Origin: Yoonia sp035117555
GTDB taxonomy: Bacteria > Pseudomonadota > Alphaproteobacteria > Rhodobacterales > Rhodobacteraceae
Assembly: GCF_035117555.1 (NCBI RefSeq)
Contig: NZ_JAYKPK010000005.1
Location: 186,001 to 250,000, forward strand
DNA: 64,000 nucleotides
Reading direction: 5' to 3'
A program made the position numbers and the translations under genes. Under the pieces are notes generated by a model. That model had not been told where the DNA came from, made no database searches, and saw nothing but the letters and a program-made list of their open reading frames with translations. How positions within the stretch are numbered: the stretch's first letter is position 1; the number at the start of each line of letters is the position of its first letter. Below are positions 43,250 through 52,173 of the stretch, piece by piece.

Positions 43250-44266
43250 ATGACAGCTCTTGATCGATATGTGCGGTTGGAAAGCGACGGGCTCTGGCGG
43301 CCCGGCCCGGATGAACAGCGCCGGCAGGTCACGATATCCTTTGGCGACGCCACTTTGGTGATCGCCGATGGTGCGGCGCGGCCTTTGGCGCATTGGTCCT
43401 TGCCTGCGCTGATCCGGCTGAACACAGGCGAGCGTCCCGCCCTTTACGCCCCCGATGACGAAGCCAGTGAAGAACTGGAAATCGCCGATGATATCATGAT
43501 CGACGCGATTGAAGAGGTGCGCAAAGCCTTGGCCAAATCACGCCCGCAGCCCGGCAAGCTGCGCCATTGGATCACCGCGGGGGTGATTGTGCTGGCCGTG
43601 GCTCTGGCCGTGTTCTGGTTGCCCGGCGCGCTGATGCGCCAGACTTTGGCGGTGCTGCCAACCTCGAAACGGGTCGAGATCGGGGCGACGATGCTGGCCC
43701 ATATCCAGACCAAAACCGGGCAGGTCTGCCGCGATACCACCGCGCAGGATGCCGCAGGCAAACTCGCCGCGCGGATCTTTGGCGCGGGCACGGCGCTGAA
43801 TATTGTCGTGGTGCCCGATCTGCCGCAAGGCGCGCTGGCGGTGCCGGGTGGGTTGATCGTGCTGGATGCCGGGCTGTTGCAGGCCGCCGATGACCCCGCA
43901 GCCGTGGCCGGTTTCGTACTGGCCAGCCGCGCGGCGATTGGCAACGGCGACACGCTGGAACCTGTGCTGCAAGAGGCAGGCCTTGCCGCGACCTTCGGCC
44001 TGCTGACCACCGGCGATCTGCCGCGCGAGGTGGTGCAACGCCATGCCGATGACCGCCTTGCCAACCCCGCGCCCGACGCCAGTATCAGCGACCTGCGGCA
44101 GGCCTTTGCCGCCGCCGACCTGCCCTATCGCCCCTACCTGACCCTTGCCGCCGCGCGCAATGTGACGCCGCCCGATCTGGGGCAGGACCCGCTGGACGGC
44201 CAGGCCACGCCGCCGATCATGACCGACAGCGAATGGATCAGCCTGCAGAATATCTGCAACAATTAG
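43250..44266 (+). CDS. Membrane protein resembling M48 peptidases but lacking HExxH
   Basis: A 338-residue protein. Residues 1-100 are a cytoplasmic part with a beta-rich stretch (VTISFGDATLVIADGAAR) as in the N-terminus of M48-like proteins of this group. A membrane helix spans about 108-127 (ITAGVIVLAVALAVFWLPGAL). The following domain has ALAVPGGLIVLDAGLLQAADDPAAVAGFVLASRA. This corresponds to the M48 pattern PGGxIxVxxGLL...AxVLAHExxH, but the zinc motif is replaced by VLASRAA. It is thus probably an inactive relative. Function unknown; it stands alone between an acyl-CoA synthetase and convergent upp. Confidence 0.7.
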   Translation: MTALDRYVRLESDGLWRPGPDEQRRQVTISFGDATLVIADGAARPLAHWSLPALIRLNTGERPALYAPDDEASEELEIADDIMIDAIEEVRKALAKSRPQPGKLRHWITAGVIVLAVALAVFWLPGALMRQTLAVLPTSKRVEIGATMLAHIQTKTGQVCRDTTAQDAAGKLAARIFGAGTALNIVVVPDLPQGALAVPGGLIVLDAGLLQAADDPAAVAGFVLASRAAIGNGDTLEPVLQEAGLAATFGLLTTGDLPREVVQRHADDRLANPAPDASISDLRQAFAAADLPYRPYLTLAAARNVTPPDLGQDPLDGQATPPIMTDSEWISLQNICNN

Positions 44267-44269
44267 GCG

Positions 44270-44902
44270 TTATTTCGTACCGAACATCCGGTCACCGGCA
44301 TCGCCCAGACCGGGCACGATATAGCCTTGTTCATTCAGATGGCTGTCAATCGCTGCTGTCACAATCGGCACATCGGGATGCGCCGCTTGCATCCGCGCGA
44401 TGCCTTCGGGGGCGGCCAGCAGGCACATGAAGCGGATATTCTTCGCCCCCGCCTGTTTGAGCAGATCAATCGCCGCGACCGATGAATTGCCGGTCGCCAG
44501 CATCGGATCGACGGCAATGACCAGCCGATCCTCTAATTCCGTCGGCACTTTGAAGTAATATTTCACCGGTTGCAGCGTTTCTTCATCGCGGTATAGCCCG
44601 ACAAAGCCGACCCGCGCCGCTGGCACCAGTTCCAAGATCCCGTCGAGCAACCCATTGCCCGCCCGCAGGATCGACACCAGCACCAGTTTCTTGCCATCGA
44701 TCACCGGCGCATCCATCGGCTGCAACGGTGTCTCGATCCGGCGCATGGTCATCGGCAGACCGCGCGTGACCTCATAAGCCAGCAATTGGCTGATCTCGCG
44801 CAGCAATTGGCGAAACACCGGGGTCGAGGTTTCTTTCTGCCGCATCAGCGTCAGTTTATGCTGCACCAAAGGGTGCGTCACATGGGTCACATGGTCGGTC
44901 AT
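44270..44902 (-). CDS. upp: Uracil phosphoribosyltransferase
   Basis: A 210-residue enzyme making UMP from uracil and PRPP. Motifs: KLTLMRQKETSTPVFRQLLREI, VLVSILRAGNGLLDG, VGLYRDEETLQPVKYY, the PRPP loop VAVDPMLATGNSS (family: DPMLATG) and IVTAAIDSHLNEQGYIVPGLGDAGDRMFGT. It is the last gene of the nucleoside salvage operon and uses the uracil released by deoA. It overlaps add by ATGA. Confidence 0.95.
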   Translation of the reverse strand: MTDHVTHVTHPLVQHKLTLMRQKETSTPVFRQLLREISQLLAYEVTRGLPMTMRRIETPLQPMDAPVIDGKKLVLVSILRAGNGLLDGILELVPAARVGFVGLYRDEETLQPVKYYFKVPTELEDRLVIAVDPMLATGNSSVAAIDLLKQAGAKNIRFMCLLAAPEGIARMQAAHPDVPIVTAAIDSHLNEQGYIVPGLGDAGDRMFGTK

Positions 44903-45888
44903 TGGGTGGGCTCCAATCGTTTGGCGATTTTGGCGCGGGTGGCATCATCGCAGAAAGCAGCGGCAAGGGCGATCTGGTTCAGCGCTGTGAAATCAGCCTC
45001 CTCCCAGCCAAAGGTCCGGTGCAGCATGTCATATTCGGCTGTCATGGTGGTGTGAAAGAACGGTGGATCGTCGGTGGAGACGGTGACTTTCACCCCCGCA
45101 TCGCGCAAGCGTTTGATCGGATGGCTTTGCCAATCCGGCACGGCCTTGAGCACCACGTTGGAACCGGGGCAAACCTCCAGCACGATATCCTTTTCAACGA
45201 TCTCGCGCAGCAATCCCGCATCATTAATCGCGCCGATCCCATGACCGATGCGGGCCACTTTCAGATCGCGGATGGTTTCCGCGACCATCGCCGCCCCACC
45301 CCATTCACCCGCATGACAGGTCAGCGGCAAGCCCGCCTCGCGGGCCATGTCGAAAGAATAGGCATAGTCACCGGGCCGCCCGGCCATTTCACCGCCCGCC
45401 ATGCCGTAACCCACGACAAACCCGCCATAGGTTTCAGCGGCGCAACGGGCGGCGGGAATACAGGCCTCTGGCCCGAAATGACGGATGCCGGTGACGATCC
45501 CGCGCATCGTGATGCCAAACCGCGCCTCGCCTTCATCCGCCGCATCGGACATCGCAGCAAGGTAATCCTTCCACGCCGCCAGATCACCACCGCCACAGAA
45601 ATCGGGCGAGACGAATGTTTCCATATAGACCACGCCATGACTGGCGGTCTCTTCCAACACGGCCAAGGTCAGGCGGCGAAAATCATCGGGGCTTTGCAGG
45701 GTCGTGCAAGCCGCCTCATAAACCTTCAGGAAATGATCGAAATCGCGGAAGTCATAGCCACCTTGGGGCGTGAAAATCCCGCTGATATCGATCTTTTTCT
45801 CTGCCGCCAGCATGCGGATGAAATCAGGCGGCGCAGAGCCTTCCAGATGGGTGTGGAGTTCAATCTTTGGCAAATTCTGAAAATTCAT
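44899..45888 (-). CDS. add: Adenosine deaminase
   Basis: A 329-residue metal-dependent deaminase. Zinc ligands are visible in PKIELHTHLEGS, in the TCHAGEWGG histidine and the STDDPPFF aspartate; the catalytic glutamate is in HAGEW. It converts (deoxy)adenosine to (deoxy)inosine. The start at 45888 is set by the ATGA overlap with deoB and by the conserved LHTHLEG near the N-terminus. Some members are adenine deaminases, so base specificity is not fully certain. Confidence 0.88.
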   Translation of the reverse strand: MNFQNLPKIELHTHLEGSAPPDFIRMLAAEKKIDISGIFTPQGGYDFRDFDHFLKVYEAACTTLQSPDDFRRLTLAVLEETASHGVVYMETFVSPDFCGGGDLAAWKDYLAAMSDAADEGEARFGITMRGIVTGIRHFGPEACIPAARCAAETYGGFVVGYGMAGGEMAGRPGDYAYSFDMAREAGLPLTCHAGEWGGAAMVAETIRDLKVARIGHGIGAINDAGLLREIVEKDIVLEVCPGSNVVLKAVPDWQSHPIKRLRDAGVKVTVSTDDPPFFHTTMTAEYDMLHRTFGWEEADFTALNQIALAAAFCDDATRAKIAKRLEPTQ

Positions 45889-47060
45889 AAAAAACTCTTT
45901 CCTGCGCCGCGATAAGGCACGGCCAAATGATCCGCGATACTGGCCGCGACATCGCAAAACGCGACCTGCCCCAAGGCCCGCGCGCCCAAACCATAGGCCA
46001 GTACCGGCACCCTTTCGCGGGTGTGATCGGTGCCGGTCCATGTCGGGTCATTGCCATGGTCGGCGGTGACGATCAACAGATCATCCGCCCGCAATCGCGG
46101 CAAAAGCGCGCCCAAAGCGGCATCAAACCATTCCAGATGCCGGGCATAACCGGCCACGTCGCGCCTGTGGCCATAAAGGCTGTCGAATTCCACCAGATTG
46201 GTGAAGATGAAATCACCATTCGCCGCCGTGTCGACCAGACCCGCCAGATGCCCCATCAGGGCTGCATCATCGCCTTTGTGCAACGTATCGATGCCCTGCA
46301 TCGAAAAGATATCCCCGATCTTGCCCACGCCATGCACCTTGCCACCCGCCGCCTGTACATCATCGCAGATGCTCGGTCCGGGTAAGGCAATCGCGTAATC
46401 ATGCCGGTTGGCGGTGCGGGTAAAACTGCCGACCTGCCCCACGAAAGGCCGCGCGATCACCCGCCCGATCTTCATCGCATGCAGATGCGGGGCCAGATCG
46501 GCGCAAAGCTTATAAAGCCGCTCCAGCCCGAAATGCACCTCATGTGCCGCGATCTGCAACACGCTGTCGGCAGAGGTATAGCAAATCGGCCAACCTGTGC
46601 GCAGATGCGCCTCACCCTCGACCCCGATGATCGTGGTGCCCGACGCGTGGCAATTGCCCAAAATCCCCTCCGTCCCCGCCAGCTGGCAGATCAGCGCGGT
46701 CAGGTCAGGCGGGAAGGCAGGCGTGGCATCCGGGAAATGGTGCCAGTCCCATGGCACAGGCACGCCCGCCAATTCCCAATGGCCCGATGGCGTATCCTTG
46801 CCGCGCGACACTTCCGTCGCTGCCCCCCACGCGCCAGTCGGCACAGCCCCCAGCCCCGGTGCCGTCAGGCCAGAGGCAAGCTGCAAAGCCGCCCCCAGAC
46901 CCAAAGCATCCAGATGCGGCAGATGCAGCGGCATAGCCTGCGCGATATGGCCGATGGTATTGGCCCCGGTATCGGGCAGATCGCCGTTGAAAAACTGCGC
47001 CGCATCGGGCGCGCCACCGATCCCCACGGAATCGATCACAATCAAAAATGCCCGCGGCAT
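45885..47060 (-). CDS. deoB: Phosphopentomutase
   Basis: A 391-residue alkaline-phosphatase superfamily mutase interconverting deoxyribose-1- and -5-phosphate. Motifs: FLIVIDSVGIGGAPDA, DTGANTIGHIAQ (with the phospho-threonine), PSGHWELAG, FTNLVEFDSLYGHRRD and ADHGNDPTWTGTDHTRERVP metal ligands. It connects deoA to central metabolism. The start overlaps the deoA stop by one base and the stop overlaps add by four. Confidence 0.95.
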   Translation of the reverse strand: MPRAFLIVIDSVGIGGAPDAAQFFNGDLPDTGANTIGHIAQAMPLHLPHLDALGLGAALQLASGLTAPGLGAVPTGAWGAATEVSRGKDTPSGHWELAGVPVPWDWHHFPDATPAFPPDLTALICQLAGTEGILGNCHASGTTIIGVEGEAHLRTGWPICYTSADSVLQIAAHEVHFGLERLYKLCADLAPHLHAMKIGRVIARPFVGQVGSFTRTANRHDYAIALPGPSICDDVQAAGGKVHGVGKIGDIFSMQGIDTLHKGDDAALMGHLAGLVDTAANGDFIFTNLVEFDSLYGHRRDVAGYARHLEWFDAALGALLPRLRADDLLIVTADHGNDPTWTGTDHTRERVPVLAYGLGARALGQVAFCDVAASIADHLAVPYRGAGKSFL

Positions 47061-48361
47061 CAGCCGATCCTTTCGATGATCAATGGCCCGGTCTCTGGCG
47101 CAGCACCAATCGTGACCGCCGCCTGCACCGCCCGCGCCGCCTGTTCTGCGGCCTCTTCAGACGCGGCATGCAAGGTGCAAAGCGGCTGACCTTTTTCCAC
47201 ATAATCGCCCAGACCGACCACATCGGTCAGCCCGACAGACGGGTCAATCCGGTCGCTTTCCACCCGCCGCCCGCCACCCAAGGCGACGACAACCATGCCC
47301 AAAGCCTGCCCATCCATCGCCGCGATGTACCCCGATTGCGGGGCGACAACAGCGCCCACGACAGGCGCTTGCGGCAGATGCGTGCGCCAATCCTCGGCCA
47401 TGTCAGGCGGACCGCCCAAGGCGGCAATCATCCGCGCGAACCTTTCCATCGCGGCACCGGAGGTCAGCGCGCGGGCGACAGCGCCCTGCGCATCCGCTTC
47501 GCTTTGCCCCTGCATCATCAGCAATTGCACACAGATCGCCTGTGACAGCGCGACCAGACGCGGCGCGGCCTCCAGATTGCCCGCGAGAACCTCCATACAG
47601 ACAGCCACCTCCAGCGCATTGCCCAGCGCGGGGGCCAGCGGTGCATTCATATCGGTGATCACGGCAGAGGTCCGGCAGCCCGCGCCATTGGCGGTATCGA
47701 CCAAAGCCTGCGCGAGCGCGCGCGCTTCACCTTGTGTTTTCATGAAAGCGCCCGATCCGCATTTCACATCGAGGACCAAACCATCCAGCCCGGTCGCCAG
47801 TTTCTTGGACAGGATCGAGGCCGTGATCAGATCAATGGAATCCACCGTCGCCGTCACATCGCGGATCGCATAAAGTCTGCGGTCCGCAGGTGCGATCTGT
47901 CCCGTGGCACTGACAATCGCGCAGCCGACATCGCGGGTGATCCGGCGCAAAAGCGCCTCATCCACCTGGCATGACAGACCCGGAATCGCCTCCAGCTTAT
48001 CCAGCGTGCCGCCGGTATGGCCCAGCCCACGGCCAGAGATCATCGGCACATAGGCCCCACAAGCCGCCAGAATGGGCGCTGCAATCAGCGACACGCAATC
48101 CCCGACCCCGCCGGTCGAATGTTTGTCCAGCACCGGCCCCGGCAGATCCCAGGACAGCACATCGCCACTGTCGCGCATGCCGATGGTCAGCGCCACACGC
48201 CCCGCATCAGACAGACCGTTCAGACAGACCGCCATGGCAAAGGCACCCGCCTGCGCATCGCTGACCGCACCGCTGGCAAGGCCCTGCGCAAAGGCCGCCA
48301 AATCCTCTGGCGCGGGGGTCTGTCCCGCCCTGACCGCCGCGATGATCGCGCGCGCGTCCAA
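47060..48361 (-). CDS. deoA: Thymidine phosphorylase
   Basis: A 433-residue pyrimidine-nucleoside phosphorylase. Motifs: LDKHSTGGVGDCVSLIAAPI (phosphate site), MISGRGLGHTGGTLDKLEAIPG, LDVKCGSGAFMKT and the C-terminal barrel-sandwich domain (VGLGDYVEKGQPLCTLHA). It splits deoxythymidine or deoxyuridine to base and deoxyribose-1-phosphate. The start is a TTG two bases after the cdd stop, with only weak ribosome-binding sequence, so it depends on translation of cdd. Confidence 0.93.
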   Translation of the reverse strand: MDARAIIAAVRAGQTPAPEDLAAFAQGLASGAVSDAQAGAFAMAVCLNGLSDAGRVALTIGMRDSGDVLSWDLPGPVLDKHSTGGVGDCVSLIAAPILAACGAYVPMISGRGLGHTGGTLDKLEAIPGLSCQVDEALLRRITRDVGCAIVSATGQIAPADRRLYAIRDVTATVDSIDLITASILSKKLATGLDGLVLDVKCGSGAFMKTQGEARALAQALVDTANGAGCRTSAVITDMNAPLAPALGNALEVAVCMEVLAGNLEAAPRLVALSQAICVQLLMMQGQSEADAQGAVARALTSGAAMERFARMIAALGGPPDMAEDWRTHLPQAPVVGAVVAPQSGYIAAMDGQALGMVVVALGGGRRVESDRIDPSVGLTDVVGLGDYVEKGQPLCTLHAASEEAAEQAARAVQAAVTIGAAPETGPLIIERIG

Positions 48362-48363
48362 GC

Positions 48364-48756
48364 TCAGACGCGGCTCATGTAATCAGCGTCAAAACTGCCA
48401 GGCAACAGTTCCGCCACCGTCGTTTCCAGCACGATCCCGTCCATCGTGGCCAAAGTCACCACGACATCACCATCCGCGAATTCCGCGATCTTCTGACGGC
48501 AACCGCCACAGGGGCTGACCGGTTTGGGACTATCCGCAATCACGGCCACGGCAGCAATCCGCGTATCCCCGCCGGCGATCATTGCCGCGATCGCCCCCGC
48601 CTCGGCACAGGTGCCTTCGGGATAGGCCACGTTTTCGACATTGCACCCAGCATAGATCGCCCCCGATGTCGTGCGGATCGCGGCACCCACCTTGAACTTG
48701 GAATAGGGGACATAGGCGTTTTCGCGCACAGCGCGGGCTTGATCGATCAGGGACAT
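48364..48756 (-). CDS. cdd: Cytidine deaminase
   Basis: A 130-residue homotetrameric-type cytidine deaminase. Zinc site residues occur in CNVENVAYPEGTCAEAGAI (Cys and catalytic Glu) and PCGGCRQKI. It turns (deoxy)cytidine into (deoxy)uridine, feeding deoA and upp. The start at 48756 has a perfect AGGAGGT before it. It is the first gene of the salvage operon cdd-deoA-deoB-add-upp, whose promoter should lie in 48757-48912. Confidence 0.93.
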   Translation of the reverse strand: MSLIDQARAVRENAYVPYSKFKVGAAIRTTSGAIYAGCNVENVAYPEGTCAEAGAIAAMIAGGDTRIAAVAVIADSPKPVSPCGGCRQKIAEFADGDVVVTLATMDGIVLETTVAELLPGSFDADYMSRV

Positions 48757-48912
48757 GGAAACCTCCTGTTTGGTTCCGGCCAGATTGCTGCGCGGCGCGG
48801 CGCAATGCAAGACCCGGCACCCCCCGCCTTGTCACATGATTGACGGGAAAGATTTGCAAGATCAGCCGAAGCGTGATTAATCGCAGGGCAGCGTTCCCTT
48901 GCGGCAGGGAAA

Positions 48913-48930
48913 TGGTTTAACATTAAACCA
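48913..48930. promoter_or_regulatory. Palindromic candidate operator before the malic enzyme gene
   Basis: TGGTTTAA-CA-TTAAACCA is a perfect inverted repeat with eight-base arms, ending 17 bases before the malic enzyme start codon and just before its GGAGG site. That placement suits a repressor site near the transcription start. The binding protein is not known. Confidence 0.5.
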
Positions 48931-48947
48931 TATTTTTGGAGGATACG

Positions 48948-51227
48948 ATGGCAGACGAAACAGCAAACAGCCAACGCCAGGCAGCGCTTGATTATCACCA
49001 GTTCCCGAAACCCGGCAAACTGGAAATCCGCGCGACCAAACCTTTGGCCAATGGCCGTGACCTTGCGCGCGCCTATTCCCCCGGCGTGGCCGAGGCTTGT
49101 CTGGAAATCAAAGCCAACCCCGACACCGCCCGCGATTACACATCACGCGGCAATCTGGTCGCCGTGGTCACCAATGGCACCGCCGTGCTGGGGCTGGGCA
49201 ATATCGGCGCGCTGGCCTCCAAACCCGTGATGGAAGGCAAGGCGGTCCTGTTCAAGAAATTCGCAAATATCGATTGTTTTGATATCGAGTTGAATGAGGC
49301 TGACCCCTACAAACTCGCCGATATCGTCTGCGCGCTGGAGCCGACCTTTGGCGCAATCAATCTGGAAGATATCAAAGCCCCGGATTGTTTCATCGTCGAA
49401 CAGATCTGCCGTGAACGGATGAATATCCCCGTTTTCCATGACGATCAGCACGGCACGGCGATTGTCGTCGGGGCTGCCGCGCTCAACGCGCTGCACGTGG
49501 CAGGCAAGAAATTCGCGGATATCAAGATCGTTTCCACCGGCGGCGGGGCGGCGGGCATTGCCTGCCTCAACATGCTGCTGAAACTGGGTGTGAAACGTGA
49601 AAATGTGTGGTTATGTGATATCGACGGTCTGGTCTATCATGGCCGCGAAAGCGAAACATCGCCGCAAAAGGCCGCCTTCGCGCAAGGCACCACGCCGGCC
49701 ACATTGGCCGATGTGATCGCCAGTGCGGACCTGTTTCTGGGCCTGTCCGGCCCCGGTGTGCTGACGCCCGACATGGTCGCGCGCATGGCCGCGCGCCCGA
49801 TCATCTTTGCGCTGGCCAACCCCAGCCCGGAAATCGACCCTGCCGCCGCCCGCGCCGTCACCCCCGACGCAATCATCGCGACCGGGCGCTCTGATTACCC
49901 CAATCAGGTCAACAACGTCCTGTGCTTCCCCTTCATCTTCCGCGGCGCGCTCGATGTGGGGGCGACCGAAATCAACGATGAAATGAAGATCGCCTGTATC
50001 GAAGGTATCGCGGCGCTGGCCCGCGCGACGACAAGTGCAGAGGCTGCCGCTGCCTATAGCGGTGAAAAACTGACCTTTGGCGCGGATTACCTGATCCCGA
50101 AACCTTTTGATCCCCGCCTGATGGGCGTCGTCGCCGGGGCCGTGGCCAAGGCCGCGATGGAAACCGGCGTCGCCGTGCGCCCGATTGATGATCTGGTCGC
50201 CTATAAGGTCAAGCTCGACGGCTCCGTCTTCAAATCCGCGATGATCATGCGCCCGGTGTTTCAGGCCGCGCGCACTGCCGCGCGCCGCATCGTCTTTGCC
50301 GAGGGGGAGGATGAACGCGTGCTGCGCGCGGCCCAGGCGATCATGGAAGAAACCACCGAAACCCCGATCCTGATCGGCCGTCCCGATGTGATCGAAACCC
50401 GCTGCGAACGCGCGGGTCTGAAAATCCGCCCCGGTGTGGATTTCAACATCGTGAACCCCGAAAACGACCCCCGCTACCGCGATTACTGGGAAACCTATCA
50501 CAATCTGATGGCGCGGCGCGGTGTCACGCCCGATCTGGCCAAGGCGATCATGCGCACCAACACCACCGCCATCGGTGCGGTCATGGTGCAGCGCGGCGAG
50601 GCAGATAGTTTGATCTGCGGCACTTTCGGTCAATATCTCTGGCATCTGAAATATATCACCGAGATTCTGGGCACGGCCTCATTGCATCCTGTCGCCGCCC
50701 TGTCGCTGATGATCCTTGAAGACGGGCCATTGTTCATCGCCGATACGCAAGTCCATCCGGAACCGACACCCGAACAGATCGCCCAGACCGTGATCGGTGC
50801 CGCGCGTCATGTGCGCCGTTTCGGGCTGGAACCCAATATCGCGCTTTGTTCGCACAGCCAGTTCGGCAACCTTGATTGCGACACCGGGCGGCGGATGCGT
50901 GCGGCCCTTGCGATCCTTGACAGCCAGCCGCGTGATTTCGCTTATGAAGGTGAAATGCATGTCGATGCGGCGCTGAACATGGATCTGCGCCACCGGATTT
51001 TCCCTGACTCTCGCCTGCAAGGCGCGGCCAATGTGCTGGTCTTCGCCAATACCGATGCGGCATCCGGCGTGCGCAACATCCTGAAAATGAAAGGCGCGGG
51101 GCTCGAGGTTGGGCCGATCCTGATGGGCATGGGCAACCGCTGCCACATCGTCACCCCCGCCATCACCGCGCGCGGCTTGCTGAACATGTCCGCCATCGCG
51201 GGCACGCCTGTCGCGCATTATGGCTGA
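48948..51227 (+). CDS. maeB: NADP malic enzyme with phosphotransacetylase-like domain
   Basis: A 759-residue hybrid. Residues 1-430 are malic enzyme (YSPGVAEACLEIK, TNGTAVLGLGNIGALASKPVMEGKA, FHDDQHGTAIVVGAAALNAL, STGGGAAGIACLN). Residues about 440-759 are a phosphate acetyltransferase-like domain (VFAEGEDERVLRAAQ, NTTAIGAVMVQRGEAD), which in this family regulates rather than catalyses. It oxidatively decarboxylates malate to pyruvate. ATG 48948 with GGAGG is chosen over an upstream TTG. The end overlaps the next gene by eight bases. Confidence 0.93.
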   Translation: MADETANSQRQAALDYHQFPKPGKLEIRATKPLANGRDLARAYSPGVAEACLEIKANPDTARDYTSRGNLVAVVTNGTAVLGLGNIGALASKPVMEGKAVLFKKFANIDCFDIELNEADPYKLADIVCALEPTFGAINLEDIKAPDCFIVEQICRERMNIPVFHDDQHGTAIVVGAAALNALHVAGKKFADIKIVSTGGGAAGIACLNMLLKLGVKRENVWLCDIDGLVYHGRESETSPQKAAFAQGTTPATLADVIASADLFLGLSGPGVLTPDMVARMAARPIIFALANPSPEIDPAAARAVTPDAIIATGRSDYPNQVNNVLCFPFIFRGALDVGATEINDEMKIACIEGIAALARATTSAEAAAAYSGEKLTFGADYLIPKPFDPRLMGVVAGAVAKAAMETGVAVRPIDDLVAYKVKLDGSVFKSAMIMRPVFQAARTAARRIVFAEGEDERVLRAAQAIMEETTETPILIGRPDVIETRCERAGLKIRPGVDFNIVNPENDPRYRDYWETYHNLMARRGVTPDLAKAIMRTNTTAIGAVMVQRGEADSLICGTFGQYLWHLKYITEILGTASLHPVAALSLMILEDGPLFIADTQVHPEPTPEQIAQTVIGAARHVRRFGLEPNIALCSHSQFGNLDCDTGRRMRAALAILDSQPRDFAYEGEMHVDAALNMDLRHRIFPDSRLQGAANVLVFANTDAASGVRNILKMKGAGLEVGPILMGMGNRCHIVTPAITARGLLNMSAIAGTPVAHYG

Positions 51228-52017
51228 TCTGACGCCGGTCTTTTTGTGCTTCAAATGGGGCAAGGGCTATCCTTGCCGCTATACCAATATCCTGTATCGC
51301 GCTCTGCGGGACGTGATGCAGAGCCCGTTCCGTTTCGTCTGCCTGACTGATGATGCCGATGGTCTGGCAGAGGGGATTGAGCCGATCCCCCTGCCCGCTT
51401 TCGCGATGGACCGCGCGGATTGGCAAAACGGCATGTGGCCGAAACTGACCGCCTTTGCGCCCGGCCTGTTTGCCCCCGGCACACCTGTCATCATGATGGA
51501 TGTCGATGTCGTCGTCCTGCGCGATCTGACCCCGCTGTTTGATCATCTGCGCGCCAAAGGCGGGTTGCATATCATCCGCGAAATCCCCGACACATTGCCG
51601 CGCTGGTTTCCCAAGGTGTTTGGCAAGCCTTTGCTGTCCAATTCATCTGTCGTGGGCTTCATCGCGGGCACACAGGACCACCTGTTCGAGATGTTCCGCG
51701 ACAAAAGCTATGCCGAACTCGCGCATATCGGCAATGACCAGAATTTCATCCACCATCACGCCCATGACCGGCAAAGCTGGCCTATCGGCTGGATGATCAG
51801 TTTCAAAAAAGACCTCGCCTATCATGTCCCGGTCAATCTGGTCCGCCCGATAAGGCGGCCAGACACCTTTGTCGTGATCTTTCACGGCGTCCCGAACCCC
51901 GAGGATATGACCAAAGGCCCGTTCAAACGCTGGGGATCGCCCGAAAAATTCGGCTATTTCCCGGTGCGCTGGATCAAGGAATATTGGACAAAACATTCGC
52001 GGCCAACGGATCGTTAA
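51220..52017 (+). CDS. Glycosyltransferase-like protein
   Basis: A 265-residue protein beginning VFLCFKWGKGYPCRYTNILYRAL, with the likely DxD nucleotide-sugar/metal motif in VIMMDVDVVVLRDLTPLF, and GNDQNFIHHH. The layout resembles GT8-like or capsule/mannosyl-transferase domains, but no named family was confirmed. Both overlap (eight bases) with the malic enzyme gene and lack of other glycan genes make its substrate obscure. Overlap suggests cotranscription by position rather than by pathway. Confidence 0.65.
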   Translation: MADLTPVFLCFKWGKGYPCRYTNILYRALRDVMQSPFRFVCLTDDADGLAEGIEPIPLPAFAMDRADWQNGMWPKLTAFAPGLFAPGTPVIMMDVDVVVLRDLTPLFDHLRAKGGLHIIREIPDTLPRWFPKVFGKPLLSNSSVVGFIAGTQDHLFEMFRDKSYAELAHIGNDQNFIHHHAHDRQSWPIGWMISFKKDLAYHVPVNLVRPIRRPDTFVVIFHGVPNPEDMTKGPFKRWGSPEKFGYFPVRWIKEYWTKHSRPTDR

Positions 52018-52034
52018 AAGATACTATGCGCTCC

Positions 52035-52062
52035 GCGCGGGGAGTATTTCCAACAAAGCGAG
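52035..52062. repeat. Dispersed GGGGAGTATTT-ACAAAGCGAGG repeat
   Basis: GCGGGGAGTATTTCCAACAA continues AGCGAGG, the reverse orientation of the copies at 13090 and 37308. It lies in the 156-base gap before prpE. A small dyad TTGTCAATTTCTTGACA follows at about 52065-52081; a shared terminator role for the preceding gene is possible. Confidence 0.55.
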
Positions 52063-52173
52063 GGGTTGTCAATTTCTTGACACCACCCACCGCTCCCGGC
52101 GCTTGCTTTGTTGCGCCACCTGCCCCTCACGCGTAACAAGATTGCGACAGCGGTTTTGGGAGGAGCGCGAGGA

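Noticed and set aside
51220..52017. Assigning a named glycosyltransferase family
   Set aside because: A DxD-like motif is present, but the rest is not distinctive enough to choose a family by eye.
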